From Armatimonas sp043757465 (lineage in GTDB: Bacteria > Armatimonadota > Armatimonadia > Armatimonadales > Armatimonadaceae): a stretch of 64,000 nucleotides of DNA. Of the stretch, positions 42,755 through 51,935 are shown in pieces (the stretch's first letter is position 1; every line of letters starts with the position of its first letter). Location of the stretch: positions 15,728 through 79,727 of the forward strand of contig NZ_JAYVPL010000023.1 in NCBI RefSeq assembly GCF_043757465.1. Direction: 5' to 3'. The notes below the pieces were generated by a model that was not told where the DNA came from, did not search any database, and saw only the letters and a program-made list of their open reading frames with translations. Made by a program: the position numbers and the translations under genes.

Positions 42755-43402
42755 GTGAGATTGACCCGTCTTTTCTGCCTGCTCAGCGCCGCTCTTGCGC
42801 TAGCGTTGCCCTCCCTGGCAAAGCCTGAGCTGAAACCGACCGAGGATCTGAAGAGCTTCTACCGCGCTGGGGAAAAGTACACCCTTCACATGGAGTATAA
42901 AGACCCGGATGGTTATGCCCTCAAGAGCGCGACCTTCCACGACCGCTCCGGCGATGGTGAACCCAATTTTCCCTCCAAAGAGCTAAGTGGAAATACAGAA
43001 AGTGGCTTAAAACTCACGTGGGAAATTAATAGCTTTGCCAAGGGAGATCATAAAAGTTTCTTTGAAGTCGAGAATGAGAAAGGCCTCAAGACTCGCTATC
43101 CCTCCAATGAATCGGATAACTATGTCTTTGTTGTCGAGAGTTTGGTAGACAAGTGGATCGTGATGGGAGTCGGGTTGTTGATTTGCATTTTCATGCTTCC
43201 CTTCCTGGTCTACCTCATTGCCCGCTCGACAAACAAGCAAGGCAATCCCTCTAGCGCGGCTCGTATTGGGCTGATCCTCGGGATCTTTGCAGCCCTGGCC
43301 CTCTTCATCTTTCAGTTCGTGAGCTGGTACAGCCCTCTTGTCCTGGTGCTTGGTGGGATCGCCGCTCTCTTTGTCCTGGTGGTTGTGCTCACACGACGCT
43401 AG
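42755..43402 (+). CDS. Hypothetical exported membrane protein, VWA operon
   Basis: A 215-aa protein from GTG 42755 (AGAGGA upstream) with a signal peptide (LFCLLSAALALALPSLA), an extracytoplasmic beta-rich domain of about 105 residues, and three C-terminal membrane helices (about 130-150, 165-185, 190-212). I do not recognise the family. The outer domain (EKYTLHMEYKDPDGYALKSA) has an Ig-like strand pattern. It follows the VWA gene by 21 nt and probably acts with it. Confidence 0.7.
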   Translation: MRLTRLFCLLSAALALALPSLAKPELKPTEDLKSFYRAGEKYTLHMEYKDPDGYALKSATFHDRSGDGEPNFPSKELSGNTESGLKLTWEINSFAKGDHKSFFEVENEKGLKTRYPSNESDNYVFVVESLVDKWIVMGVGLLICIFMLPFLVYLIARSTNKQGNPSSAARIGLILGIFAALALFIFQFVSWYSPLVLVLGGIAALFVLVVVLTRR

Positions 43403-43412
43403 AAATCCGACT

Positions 43413-44384
43413 ATGGAACTCACTCCCGCCGACCTGGGCGACAGCCGCGCCATCGCACTGTTTCAGATGCGTGCCGCGCAAGTCAATGCCAGCCAGCGCC
43501 CATCACGACGATTGCACAATGCGCTCCTGCCCGTAGGGAAGTCCACGCTTCTCTCGCGGATGTGGGCCAAGGAAACGGGCCTGACAGGAGAGGCTGCCCA
43601 GACTGCGGTCAATAGCGCGAGCCGACCGCTTTACGGAATCGCAGGTGGGCTGGGGGGAGGCTGGGGATTTGGTTTCGGCTTCCCTGCACTCTTGATGGCG
43701 GCTCAGGCAGGACAGCGCCCGGAGATGCTTATCATGGCAGGGATTTTCGGGGCGATGTCGCTCACCGGCTTTGGGATCGCGACATTTTTACCTGGGAATC
43801 TGGTGCGTCGCTGGGGGAAAACCCCTCTCAATGCCCACGAACTTGACACCCTCCTGGCACAAGAAGAAGACGAGTTAGAGCGTTCCTATCTACTGCTTAT
43901 TCGAGAAGCACTTGACCAACCAAGTCTCCCTGATGCCGCCCAAAAAGAGCTGAAAGAGGCCATTAAAGTGCTTGGTATGGCGCTGGATCGCCTCCCTCCG
44001 GCTCCGGCAGAAACTGCGAATCGGAACACGGAGGGCTTGCGAAGCGAGGCGGAAGGACTACGTCAACAGGCACTTACGGAGACAGATCGAGTGGCATCGG
44101 AGTCCCTGGAACGACGGGCGGATGCCTTGGAGCGAAGCGCCAGTGCTATGGAGAAATCGGCGACGTTCCTACGGCGCAATAGCCTGCTGAGACAAGAACT
44201 CCAAGCACAGCTCGAAGCCCTGCGACTAGAGCTTGGCTCAACGAGTGTAACGGGAGCGGACGTGGGTAGTTTGGCGCAAGTCGCAAGTGTTGCGCGCGGC
44301 GTAGCACGGGAAGCGGATGCTCTAGCGACGGCAAGAGCCGAGCTGGACACACCACAGCTTCAGAAAGTAGGGATTAGTTCGTGA
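43413..44384 (+). CDS. Coiled-coil membrane protein A, VWA operon
   Basis: A 323-aa protein from ATG 43413 (MELTPADLGDSR). Two adjacent hydrophobic, glycine-rich helices (about 73-92 and 105-125) form a hairpin; the rest (about 140-310) is a long charged helix or coiled coil, including DRVASESLERRADALERS and LLRQELQAQLEALRLEL. It is paralogous to the next gene: both begin with a short x-L-x-P-x-D-L-G motif and share the helix pattern near their C-termini. No enzyme motif is seen. The stop overlaps the next start (GTGA). Confidence 0.75.
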   Translation: MELTPADLGDSRAIALFQMRAAQVNASQRPSRRLHNALLPVGKSTLLSRMWAKETGLTGEAAQTAVNSASRPLYGIAGGLGGGWGFGFGFPALLMAAQAGQRPEMLIMAGIFGAMSLTGFGIATFLPGNLVRRWGKTPLNAHELDTLLAQEEDELERSYLLLIREALDQPSLPDAAQKELKEAIKVLGMALDRLPPAPAETANRNTEGLRSEAEGLRQQALTETDRVASESLERRADALERSASAMEKSATFLRRNSLLRQELQAQLEALRLELGSTSVTGADVGSLAQVASVARGVAREADALATARAELDTPQLQKVGISS

Positions 44385-45316
44385 ACCTGAAGCCCAATGA
44401 TCTGGGTAAGACTCTGGGAGGGGCACTCATTAGACAGCGTGGAGGAACCACGGATCCCGAAGCGGAGCGACGACAGACCCTTCGGTCAAGTGGTGTGGCT
44501 GCGGCCACCAGCATCGGTGTCGGAGTCATCAACAACAACCCGGTGATGGGCCTGATTGTCGGAGCGCTTTCCAGTGGTGCAATCGTGCTCTTCTTGCCCC
44601 GGATGCGAAAAAAACAGCTCTATGAGACCCCCGTGACGGGGGCGGAGCTGGCTCGGCTTCGGCCACAACGCACCCAGACTGTGGCAATACCGACGGTTCT
44701 GGACACGATTTTCTCAACACTCCTGGGCCAGCCGCTGCCCCAACTACCCCAAAAACACACCCTGGAAGATGCGTACTTTGAGCTTCTGGCGGAAGTGCAG
44801 GCGCTGAGTGTTTCTCAGGTGGAGGCCGAAGCGGAGCTGCGCGACACGATCCGAACTCTCAGTGATGCCGTGGCTGCGCTTCCCGCCACCGCCCCCATAG
44901 ATGAAGACGAGATTCGAGAGCTGGTCGCCGATGCCGAAGGACTTCTCTTCCGCTCCAAGCGTGAGACGGATCAGATAATCGCGGAATCACTGCACCGACA
45001 GGCTGAGGCGGCAGTCAGGCGGGCGCGAGCACTTCAGAACGCGTCCAAGCTGGCACGACGTACCCGGACTCTGCGTGAGGAAGTCTACCGGCAGATCGGG
45101 GCACTGCGCACATCGCTCCCCTCCTACTCCCAGGCGTCCCAGAGCGTGGCGACAGGTCGTATCCAGGAGCTCGCCGACTCCGTCAACCGCGTCGCGCAAG
45201 ATGCCGCATCGGTCGTGGCAGCACAAGAGGAACTTGTCCAGACTCTGGCCCCGGAGTGGCGCGTCCGGACTACCGTCGAGGAAACCACACCTCAGATTCA
45301 GCGCCTGGGCCGCTGA
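44381..45316 (+). CDS. Coiled-coil membrane protein B, paralogue of protein A
   Basis: A 311-aa protein from GTG 44381 (MNLKPNDLGKTLG). A short hydrophobic hairpin (about 38-70, GVAAATSIGVGVINNNPVMG and IVGALSSGAIVLFLP) is followed by a long helical region; RETDQIIAESLHRQAEAAVR and LREEVYRQIGALRTSL align with the matching parts of protein A. No known domain. It is the last gene of the VWA operon and abuts the convergent SLH gene with no gap. Confidence 0.75.
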   Translation: MNLKPNDLGKTLGGALIRQRGGTTDPEAERRQTLRSSGVAAATSIGVGVINNNPVMGLIVGALSSGAIVLFLPRMRKKQLYETPVTGAELARLRPQRTQTVAIPTVLDTIFSTLLGQPLPQLPQKHTLEDAYFELLAEVQALSVSQVEAEAELRDTIRTLSDAVAALPATAPIDEDEIRELVADAEGLLFRSKRETDQIIAESLHRQAEAAVRRARALQNASKLARRTRTLREEVYRQIGALRTSLPSYSQASQSVATGRIQELADSVNRVAQDAASVVAAQEELVQTLAPEWRVRTTVEETTPQIQRLGR

Positions 45317-45886
45317 TTATTTCGCGAAGCGTGAGTCGGGCGACATGGTGGTCACCTTCTCCAGAGAGCGAGCAATCATTCCTACAAGAAGCTGCGTCGT
45401 CTCCTGAGCGGTGATGGCCTTATCTGCCTTCTTCACCAGCGGGGATGTCTGCGGCAGGTAGCCCGCCTGCACCAGCTCTGTCACGGACTTTACGGTAGCA
45501 GGACGCCCTTCAATCCACGCGGAAAACCCCTCCGCCCAGCGCGCAAGCTCATTGCCGGTGATAGCTTGTTCACCACTAAATCGGGGGGCCTCTACCAGCG
45601 AGACTCCCCGCATGCTCAGCCCGACAAGGCTCTTGCTCGCCCAGTGGTTGCCGGGGACGTCTGGGTAGTTCTTCGCCTTGCTCGGGTTGGGTGCTAGATT
45701 ACTCTTTCGACCAGGCTGAACCTCATGTTTGCTACGACGTGGCTGTGCCACAGAGGCCTCGACATGGGTAAGCATCTCAAACAAAATCACTACCGCCTCG
45801 TAGCGCGTCACGGACTGAGCAGGTTGGTATCCGGGCACCGCTTTACTCTGCCGACCGTCACTATGGTTATGTTCGTCTTTTTGCAT
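45317..45886 (-). CDS. SLH-like domain protein downstream of mreB
   Basis: A 189-aa protein from ATG 45886 (MQKDEHNHSDGRQ). It has two S-layer-homology-like stretches: YQPAQSVTRYEAVVILFEML and NYPDVPGNHWASKSLVGLSM with a following ITGNELARWAEGFSAW segment. There is no signal peptide, which is unusual for SLH proteins, so cell-envelope location is uncertain; an upstream start at 46012 would overlap mreB and adds no signal. It lies 19 nt after mreB. Confidence 0.65.
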   Translation of the reverse strand: MQKDEHNHSDGRQSKAVPGYQPAQSVTRYEAVVILFEMLTHVEASVAQPRRSKHEVQPGRKSNLAPNPSKAKNYPDVPGNHWASKSLVGLSMRGVSLVEAPRFSGEQAITGNELARWAEGFSAWIEGRPATVKSVTELVQAGYLPQTSPLVKKADKAITAQETTQLLVGMIARSLEKVTTMSPDSRFAK

Positions 45887-45905
45887 ACCTAAGTCCCTAA
45901 TCTCT

Positions 45906-46931
45906 TTACTCGTAGCTCCCACTGATATTTTGGCTGCTGCGGATGGCATCGAATTCCTCCAGAGCGCGCCCGGTGCCAATGGCGACACATGACAGGGGAT
46001 CATCGGCCACATGCACAGGAATCCCGGTCGCTAAAGCCAGCAGGCGATCCAGCCCCCGCAAGAGCGCCCCACCGCCTGTGAGCATCATCCCACGCTCGAT
46101 AATATCTGAGGAGAGCTCTGGCGGAGTTTGCTCCAGAACGGCTTTAACACGATCCACAATCTGTGAGATAGGCTCGGCCAGCGCTTCCCGGATCTCATCA
46201 CTGGTCACCTCGACGGTCTTGGGGAGCCCGGCCACTAAGTCGCGGCCCTTGACCTCCATCCGAAGCTCCTGCTCCAGCGGGAACGCAGACCCTACACGAA
46301 TCTTAATGTCCTCTGCCGTCCGGTCACCGATCATAAGATTGTAGGAGTTTTTAATGTGCCGAATGATGACCTCATCAATCTTATTGCCACCGACGCGCAG
46401 GCTCTTGCTCACCACGATTCCCCCGAGAGAGATGACGGCGATATCGGTGGTGCCACCGCCAATATCCACCACCATATTGCCCCCAGGAAGCGCAATCGGC
46501 AGCCCTGCCCCAATCGCCGCTGCCATGGTTTCCTCAATGGTGGCCGCCACGCCTGCACCAGCCTCCTCGGTCGCCTGCAGGACGGCACGCTTCTCAACAC
46601 TCGTGACACCGGCGGGCACACACACCAGAACACGTGGCTTGAAGGGCCCCCGACGCCCTACCACTTTACTGATCAAGGCGCGTAGCATCTCGCGGGTGGT
46701 GGAGTAGTCCGCAATCACGCCATCTTGCATCGGGCGGATTGCGATAATGTTACCAGGAGTTCGCCCCAACATCAGTCGCGCCTCCTCCCCCACTGCCTTG
46801 ACCTTTCGGGTCGTTTTATCAATGGCCACTACGGAGGGCTCCCGCAGGACAATTCCTTTACCGCGCTGATAGACCAGAATATTGGCCGTGCCCAAGTCGA
46901 TTCCTATCTCCTGAACCAGTCGAATCTTCAC
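45906..46931 (-). CDS. mreB: Rod-shape-determining protein MreB
   Basis: A 341-aa bacterial actin. The phosphate-1 loop IGIDLGTANILVYQRGKGIV, phosphate-2 NMVVDIGGGTTDIAVISLGG and adenosine motif MMLTGGGALLRGLDRLLA are intact. It forms membrane-bound filaments that guide wall synthesis, which suggests a rod or elongated cell. The start overlaps the murA stop by 4 nt, coupling cell-shape and peptidoglycan precursor genes. mreC/mreD do not follow; an SLH-like gene does. Confidence 0.96.
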   Translation of the reverse strand: MKIRLVQEIGIDLGTANILVYQRGKGIVLREPSVVAIDKTTRKVKAVGEEARLMLGRTPGNIIAIRPMQDGVIADYSTTREMLRALISKVVGRRGPFKPRVLVCVPAGVTSVEKRAVLQATEEAGAGVAATIEETMAAAIGAGLPIALPGGNMVVDIGGGTTDIAVISLGGIVVSKSLRVGGNKIDEVIIRHIKNSYNLMIGDRTAEDIKIRVGSAFPLEQELRMEVKGRDLVAGLPKTVEVTSDEIREALAEPISQIVDRVKAVLEQTPPELSSDIIERGMMLTGGGALLRGLDRLLALATGIPVHVADDPLSCVAIGTGRALEEFDAIRSSQNISGSYE

Positions 46932-48310
46932 ACCGCCTCCACTCTCTTACCGAACTCATCTTCGCGCCAAATATCCGCTCCCACAGAGGCTAGTTTCTGC
47001 GTAAAGCACTCGTATCCCCGGTCTATGTGATGGACAGAGAAAACCCGGGTCGTTCCCTGGGCAACCAGACCTGCAAGCACCATTGCCGCCCCTGCCCGAA
47101 GATCCGATGCCTCAACATCCGCCCCTGAGAGGCTCCCAACGCCTGTAATGACGGCTGTTCGCCCTTCCCAGCGGGCCTTTGCGCCCATTTTGATGAGCTC
47201 ATTGAGATAGCGGAACCGGCCTTCGTAGACCGTGTCCGTTACCATCGCAGTCCCTTCCGCAAGGCTCAGGAGCGTGGCAATCGGCTGCTGAAGATCGGTA
47301 GGGAAGCCAGGATGCGGCATGGCTGTCACATCGGTTGCCTTTAGGCTATGACCAGGGTGCATCACACGGACTCCGTTGGATGCTTCCTCAATAACGACCC
47401 CCATCTCGGCAAGTTTCATCAAGATCGGACGCATTTGTGCGGGATTCGCGCCCTCCAAAAAGAGATCCCCCCCAGTAATCGCAGCCGCCATCGCTAGGGT
47501 TCCGCCTTCAATACGGTCAGGAGAGACGGTAAAATCCACGCCGTGGAGCGCCTCTACCCCTTCCACCGTGATCATGCCCGTCCCGTGGCCCACGACATTT
47601 CCGCCCATCGCGTTGATCAACTGAGCGAGGTCTTCGACATCGGGTTCCTGCGCCGCGTTTTCGATGATGGTGGTTCCCTTGGCCAGCGAGGCTGCCATGA
47701 GAAGATTCATTGTCGCTCCCACCGACGGTTTGTCCAGGTAAACCTGCGCCCCACGCAGCCCCTCCGCAGGAGCTTCGGCGAAGATATACCCCCCACTCTC
47801 ATCAATTGTCGCACCAAGCGCCATCAGGCCCTTCAAGTGAAGATCATACGCGCGGGCCCCAATATTGCAGCCCCCCGGAGGTGCCAGCCGAACCCGTCCC
47901 TGACGCGCTAGAATCGGCCCTAGGAGCTGTAGAGAGCCACGCATCCGCGTCACGAGCTGGTCGGAAGGCTCAAACGACGTCAAGTGAGTCGCATCGAAGC
48001 GTATATTTTTCTGATCCTCGGAGAACTCGACCTCCACCCCAAGTCCGCGTAGGATGGTCGCCATGTTCGCGATATCACTGATCCGTGGAACGCGCCTAAG
48101 CCCTGTCACGCCTGTGGAGGCAAGAACCACTCCCGCCATAAGGGCCAGCGTGGCGTTTTTCGATCCCCCCACGGTAACCGTTCCGCGAAGTGCCTGACCA
48201 CCTTGAATGACGATACGCGCCTCTTGTGGGGTCGGCTGCATCCGACGCCCAAACTCCAGACCTAATGCGGACTCGCTCCCTCGTGTTTGTCTCTGTGCCT
48301 CTACTGCCAT
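46928..48310 (-). CDS. murA: UDP-N-acetylglucosamine 1-carboxyvinyltransferase
   Basis: A 460-aa MurA, the first committed enzyme of peptidoglycan synthesis. GTVTVGGSKNATLALMAGVV holds the catalytic Lys; LAPPGGCNIGARAYDLHL carries the PEP-binding Cys148 (the fosfomycin-sensitive Cys form); MPHPGFPTDLQQPIATLLSL and ASDLRAGAAMVLAGLVAQG are also typical. The first 25 residues or so exceed the family norm, so M24 (MQPTPQEARIVIQGG) is an alternative start. It overlaps mreB by 4 nt. Confidence 0.96.
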   Translation of the reverse strand: MAVEAQRQTRGSESALGLEFGRRMQPTPQEARIVIQGGQALRGTVTVGGSKNATLALMAGVVLASTGVTGLRRVPRISDIANMATILRGLGVEVEFSEDQKNIRFDATHLTSFEPSDQLVTRMRGSLQLLGPILARQGRVRLAPPGGCNIGARAYDLHLKGLMALGATIDESGGYIFAEAPAEGLRGAQVYLDKPSVGATMNLLMAASLAKGTTIIENAAQEPDVEDLAQLINAMGGNVVGHGTGMITVEGVEALHGVDFTVSPDRIEGGTLAMAAAITGGDLFLEGANPAQMRPILMKLAEMGVVIEEASNGVRVMHPGHSLKATDVTAMPHPGFPTDLQQPIATLLSLAEGTAMVTDTVYEGRFRYLNELIKMGAKARWEGRTAVITGVGSLSGADVEASDLRAGAAMVLAGLVAQGTTRVFSVHHIDRGYECFTQKLASVGADIWREDEFGKRVEAV

Positions 48311-48390
48311 AATGAACTTTCTCTAAAAAAATTGCCTCCGCATTGTATCGCCGAATAACGAAAAGGAGTAACAAGAAAATGCTATAAAAG

Positions 48391-48430
48391 ACAGCTAGAG
48401 CAGTTGACACACAGCTAGAGCAGTTGACGT
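48391..48430. repeat. 20-bp near-perfect tandem duplication at the purK stop
   Basis: Copies 48391-48410 and 48411-48430 agree at the first 18 positions. The purK stop TAG (48415-48417, minus strand) and its last codons are inside the right copy; the left copy repeats them after the stop. Confidence 0.93.
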
Positions 48431-49533
48431 GCACGTAGCACCATTTGCACTGCTTCCTCAGAAGTTGCTGCAAGTGCGGTCAAATGCCCCATCTTGCGCC
48501 CTTTGCGTGCTTGTGCCTTACCGTAAAGGTGCAAGTGCAGCCCCGGAACGGCCAGAGCCGCCGCCCAGTCTGGTGCCGAGGTTTCATCAGCGGGCCAGAG
48601 ATCACCCAGCAAATTCGCCATCGCAACTCCAGGCGCACGAAGCGCCGTCGAGCCCAGCGGCAGACCACAGACCGCGCGCACTTGCTGCTCGAACTGGCTA
48701 GTGGCCGCGCCCTCAATGCTCCAGTGCCCGGAGTTGTGTGGTCGTGGCGCCAGCTCATTGACCAGAAGCTGCCCCTCCGGAGTCACAAAGAGCTCGACGC
48801 AGAGCACCCCCACCACTTCTAGTGCCTCTAAAATCCCCTGGGCCAGCGCCTCCGCCTCAGCGCTTCCCGCGAGCGGCACGGTCGTCAGATCCAGAATATG
48901 GTTGACATGATCGTTTCGCACCAAGGGGAAGGCGACAAAGCTACCGTCACTTCCGCGCACCGCGACAATGCTCGCCTCGTACGCAAATGCTACCAGCTCC
49001 TCTAGGATGCACGCTTGCTCGCCTAGCTCGAGAAAGGCCGCCTTTGCCTCGGCGGCGCTCCCCACTTTTCGTTGCCCCTTGCCATCGTAGCCAAAGCCTG
49101 CGGTTTTCAGAATCGCGGGGTAGTGGAAGCTGTCACAGTCAGAAGCGCTCTCGACGGCCTGAAATGCCGCCGTGGGAACTCCAATTTTCTGGAGAAAGCG
49201 CTTCTCGCGCAGCCGGTTCTGGGTCGTGTGTAAGACATGCCCTCCAGGGCGCACGGGGGCATACTTTGCCGCCGTCTCAGCCGCCGCCGAGCTCACATTC
49301 TCAAACTCGAAGGTAACCACGTCCACCGACTTCGCAAACGCCGCCACGGCTTCTAAGTCGTCGTAGCTACCTGTCACCTCGCGCGCACCCACCTGTGCAC
49401 ACGGAGTTGGAGAGGCATCGGGTGAGAAACAAGCCACATGGTAGCCCAGCCGACTCGCCGCCTGCGCCATCATCCGCCCCAGCTGGCCGCTCCCTAGCAC
49501 CCCGATGGTTGCCCCCGGATTCAAAATACTCAT
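48415..49533 (-). CDS. purK: 5-(carboxyamino)imidazole ribonucleotide synthase
   Basis: A 372-aa ATP-grasp enzyme that carboxylates AIR using ATP and bicarbonate in purine synthesis. IGVLGSGQLGRMMAQAASRL, VVTFEFENVSS, FHYPAILKTAGFGYDGKGQR and NELAPRPHNSGHWSIEGAAT are diagnostic. Its start overlaps the restriction endonuclease stop by 4 nt (ATGA). The normal partner purE lies upstream beyond the two restriction-modification genes, so purK is now translated behind foreign genes. Confidence 0.96.
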   Translation of the reverse strand: MSILNPGATIGVLGSGQLGRMMAQAASRLGYHVACFSPDASPTPCAQVGAREVTGSYDDLEAVAAFAKSVDVVTFEFENVSSAAAETAAKYAPVRPGGHVLHTTQNRLREKRFLQKIGVPTAAFQAVESASDCDSFHYPAILKTAGFGYDGKGQRKVGSAAEAKAAFLELGEQACILEELVAFAYEASIVAVRGSDGSFVAFPLVRNDHVNHILDLTTVPLAGSAEAEALAQGILEALEVVGVLCVELFVTPEGQLLVNELAPRPHNSGHWSIEGAATSQFEQQVRAVCGLPLGSTALRAPGVAMANLLGDLWPADETSAPDWAAALAVPGLHLHLYGKAQARKGRKMGHLTALAATSEEAVQMVLRARQLL

Positions 49534-50471
49534 TCGCTATATGGCCCCAAAAAACGCTTTCCGTTAAAGTGAATCAGGTGGGTAGGCGCATCCGCCACCC
49601 ATACCTCAGTCTCCCAGGCAATTTCTGCAAGATAACTCTTAAACGTTTGCCTATCAAGAAATGAAGTAACAAACACCAGACCTAAGCTTGAATGCTGAAA
49701 GAGCCGTTGCAGCTCTTCGAGACGCTGCGGATGAATCGGCCCATGCGACGTCACTGCTTCAACCAGTACGAGCCAACCGCGCTCCGCAAAATGCAGAATG
49801 ACATCAGGCATTTTGCCATGTTCCTCGATAATAACTCCCAATGCTCTAAGAGCCTCTAAATCGAAAAACGAAAATTTCTCGTCGCTATCTCCTACATAGA
49901 GCAACATAGCACTTGGTGTAAAAATCGGTGCGAACTCTTCAATGATTTTCTGGATTAGAATATTCTGACCACCGGGCGAAAGTAAAATCCGTCCCCCTTG
50001 TGCGATTTGTACCGGAATTCTTTGTGCAACTCGCTCCTGGGCATAGCGCTGAACTAATGACTGACGCAACTCACCATAAACAGTTAGGTTATCTTCCCAC
50101 TCAAGCGTCCCAAAAGTACGAATTAGCTCCCGTGCAATTGGTTCTATCTGATACACAGTATGCGGACTATTAACTGCACGATCTGGTTTGTCAGGATTCG
50201 CAATCACAAGTCCCGCTGCTAGAAACTGATGTATGGTAAATCGCCGAACGGTTTCACGAGTATTGGGTGCCCAGTTTTTCCCATACTGCTGATTTGCAAA
50301 TATCATTATGGGCGTAATGCCGATTCGAGGATTCTCAACAAGGCTCCAGCTTTTATCAGGCGGGAGGTTCAGTAAGGCAAGCAATGTCAGAGCTGCTCGT
50401 TCGTTCTGTTGCTCAATCGGAAGTCCGAGAGCGCGAAGAATTACCTGTGCTTGCGTTATGTGCTCTGTCAT
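49530..50471 (-). CDS. BsuBI/PstI-family type II restriction endonuclease
   Basis: A 313-aa protein. The C-terminal half matches the BsuBI/PstI family: GKMPDVILHFAERGWLVLVE then AVTSHGPIHPQRLEEL gives the PD...(D/E)xK-like core (PD, E of VEAV), LGLVFVTSFLDRQTFKSYL and the terminal block WVADAPTHLIHFNGKRFLGP. The N-terminal part (about 1-140) holds the family winged-helix region (TRETVRRFTIHQFLAAGLV). PstI and BsuBI cut CTGCAG; the target here is unproven. It is coupled by 4-nt overlaps to both the methyltransferase and purK. Confidence 0.92.
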   Translation of the reverse strand: MTEHITQAQVILRALGLPIEQQNERAALTLLALLNLPPDKSWSLVENPRIGITPIMIFANQQYGKNWAPNTRETVRRFTIHQFLAAGLVIANPDKPDRAVNSPHTVYQIEPIARELIRTFGTLEWEDNLTVYGELRQSLVQRYAQERVAQRIPVQIAQGGRILLSPGGQNILIQKIIEEFAPIFTPSAMLLYVGDSDEKFSFFDLEALRALGVIIEEHGKMPDVILHFAERGWLVLVEAVTSHGPIHPQRLEELQRLFQHSSLGLVFVTSFLDRQTFKSYLAEIAWETEVWVADAPTHLIHFNGKRFLGPYSE

Positions 50472-51934
50472 GCCGAATCGTCCCGTTGCCTCTGTCCCAT
50501 AACAATCAGCTCATCGTAACTAGGATAGTAAAGATTTTTCAAGTCAGTCGCATTGACTTGCGTATGCCCGCTGAACTGCCGGAAATAGTAATCTACCTCT
50601 TCGGAATTAAGATAGGCGGCAAGCCCATATGCAAGCGCAAGTTGCATCCCATCTCCGTTTTTATGGAAGTAGTTCAGATGGTTCTCAAACCCAACCCCCG
50701 CTTTGTCTGCTTTTGGGAACCGAGCCGATTCATAGACAAACGCCATTATGCGACGCTTTTGTTCCTTTGCTGAAAATCGTTTCACCAGCACATAGTTCCC
50801 ATTCGGAACCCGAAGGTTTTTCGTAGCCGCGTTGGCAACTAATCCATTCGGCTTCTTCGCCTCGAGTTTTGGCCAGCAAACCGTTGCTTCCTGACAGTGA
50901 ATCGGATAAATCAAGGGGGCAGTCGTAAAATCAGGGCAGGCGCGGAGGAACTCCGCAGCGCGAAAATCCACAACCCTCCCCGTCGAGACTTGCAATCCTA
51001 TTTCGCATAGAGGCATCTGGAATTTTAAACCTTTGCCCGCAGTTTCGTCAGGGATATGAAAATATCGTTGGATATCGTCTGGCTTAACGATTTGCGAGAA
51101 GTCAACTCCCCGTGACTCTGCACGAGACGTCAAATCTTTGAGATGCGCCACCGCAACCTGATCGGGTTGGACAGTCGCCGTCTGGGTGCGAAAGATAAGA
51201 GTCTCCTGGAGCACCGCACTCTCTCTAAACGTATCGGTACGGCTTTGGAATAAGTGTAAATGAGTCAGTGCAGCCCGCTGGAGTAAGTCTTCCCGAAAAG
51301 AACGGAAGTAGCTACCATTACAGAAACTGCGTGGCGTAATGGCAACAAGCTCTCCACAGGGTACCAGAAGCCGAAGTGCTGTAGCTACAAATCCAGTATA
51401 GAGATTTGTTGTCTCAATCCCCAAGCGCCTTAGTGTCTGCCGCTCCTGGGAGTTCGAGGTGATCTTGCGATAGGGAGGATTGAGAATCGCTATGTTCGGA
51501 CGTATTTCTAGGCTTTTGGAGCAATCCAATAAATTAGGTTGAATCAACCGCGCAGCCAAACTCAAAAAATCTCCGCAGATGATTTCGCCAGTGCAAGCAA
51601 TCCCGAATGTCTCCGCTAACCGACAGCAATCCTCCAGAGTTTGTCGGGCAAAATTGCATAGAATCGGATCTGCTTCACAAGCAAGAATCGTAATACGTTT
51701 CGGGGGAGCACAACGCAGGCACAGAGCTTCCACCACCGCCGCAAAGAGAATTCCGACACCCGCCCCCGCATCGAGCAGTGATGCATGGGGCTCTGCGCTG
51801 CTCAACAAGCTCGCCATATGCTGTGCAACAGAGACGGGTGTGAAGAACTGGCTTCGCTCAGCCTGACGAACAGGATCAAGCGAGAGGCTCACTTGCCGCC
51901 GTCGCTCTTCAATGCCACATAAGAACTCGGTCAC
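50468..51934 (-). CDS. Type II N6-adenine DNA methyltransferase, partner of the BsuBI/PstI-like enzyme
   Basis: About 488 aa from GTG 51934, which follows the purE stop by 1 nt; an ATG at 52027 would lie inside purE. SAM-binding motif I is LLDAGAGVGILFAAVVEALC, and the catalytic motif IV is NIAILNPPYRK (NPPY, adenine-N6 type). SQFFTPVSVAQHMASLL is the usual pre-motif. A C-terminal target-recognition region (about 300-488) follows. It protects the host from the adjoining nuclease. The region looks more AT-rich than the pur genes around it, as expected of acquired DNA. Confidence 0.92.
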   Translation of the reverse strand: MTEFLCGIEERRRQVSLSLDPVRQAERSQFFTPVSVAQHMASLLSSAEPHASLLDAGAGVGILFAAVVEALCLRCAPPKRITILACEADPILCNFARQTLEDCCRLAETFGIACTGEIICGDFLSLAARLIQPNLLDCSKSLEIRPNIAILNPPYRKITSNSQERQTLRRLGIETTNLYTGFVATALRLLVPCGELVAITPRSFCNGSYFRSFREDLLQRAALTHLHLFQSRTDTFRESAVLQETLIFRTQTATVQPDQVAVAHLKDLTSRAESRGVDFSQIVKPDDIQRYFHIPDETAGKGLKFQMPLCEIGLQVSTGRVVDFRAAEFLRACPDFTTAPLIYPIHCQEATVCWPKLEAKKPNGLVANAATKNLRVPNGNYVLVKRFSAKEQKRRIMAFVYESARFPKADKAGVGFENHLNYFHKNGDGMQLALAYGLAAYLNSEEVDYYFRQFSGHTQVNATDLKNLYYPSYDELIVMGQRQRDDSA

Positions 51935-51935
51935 G

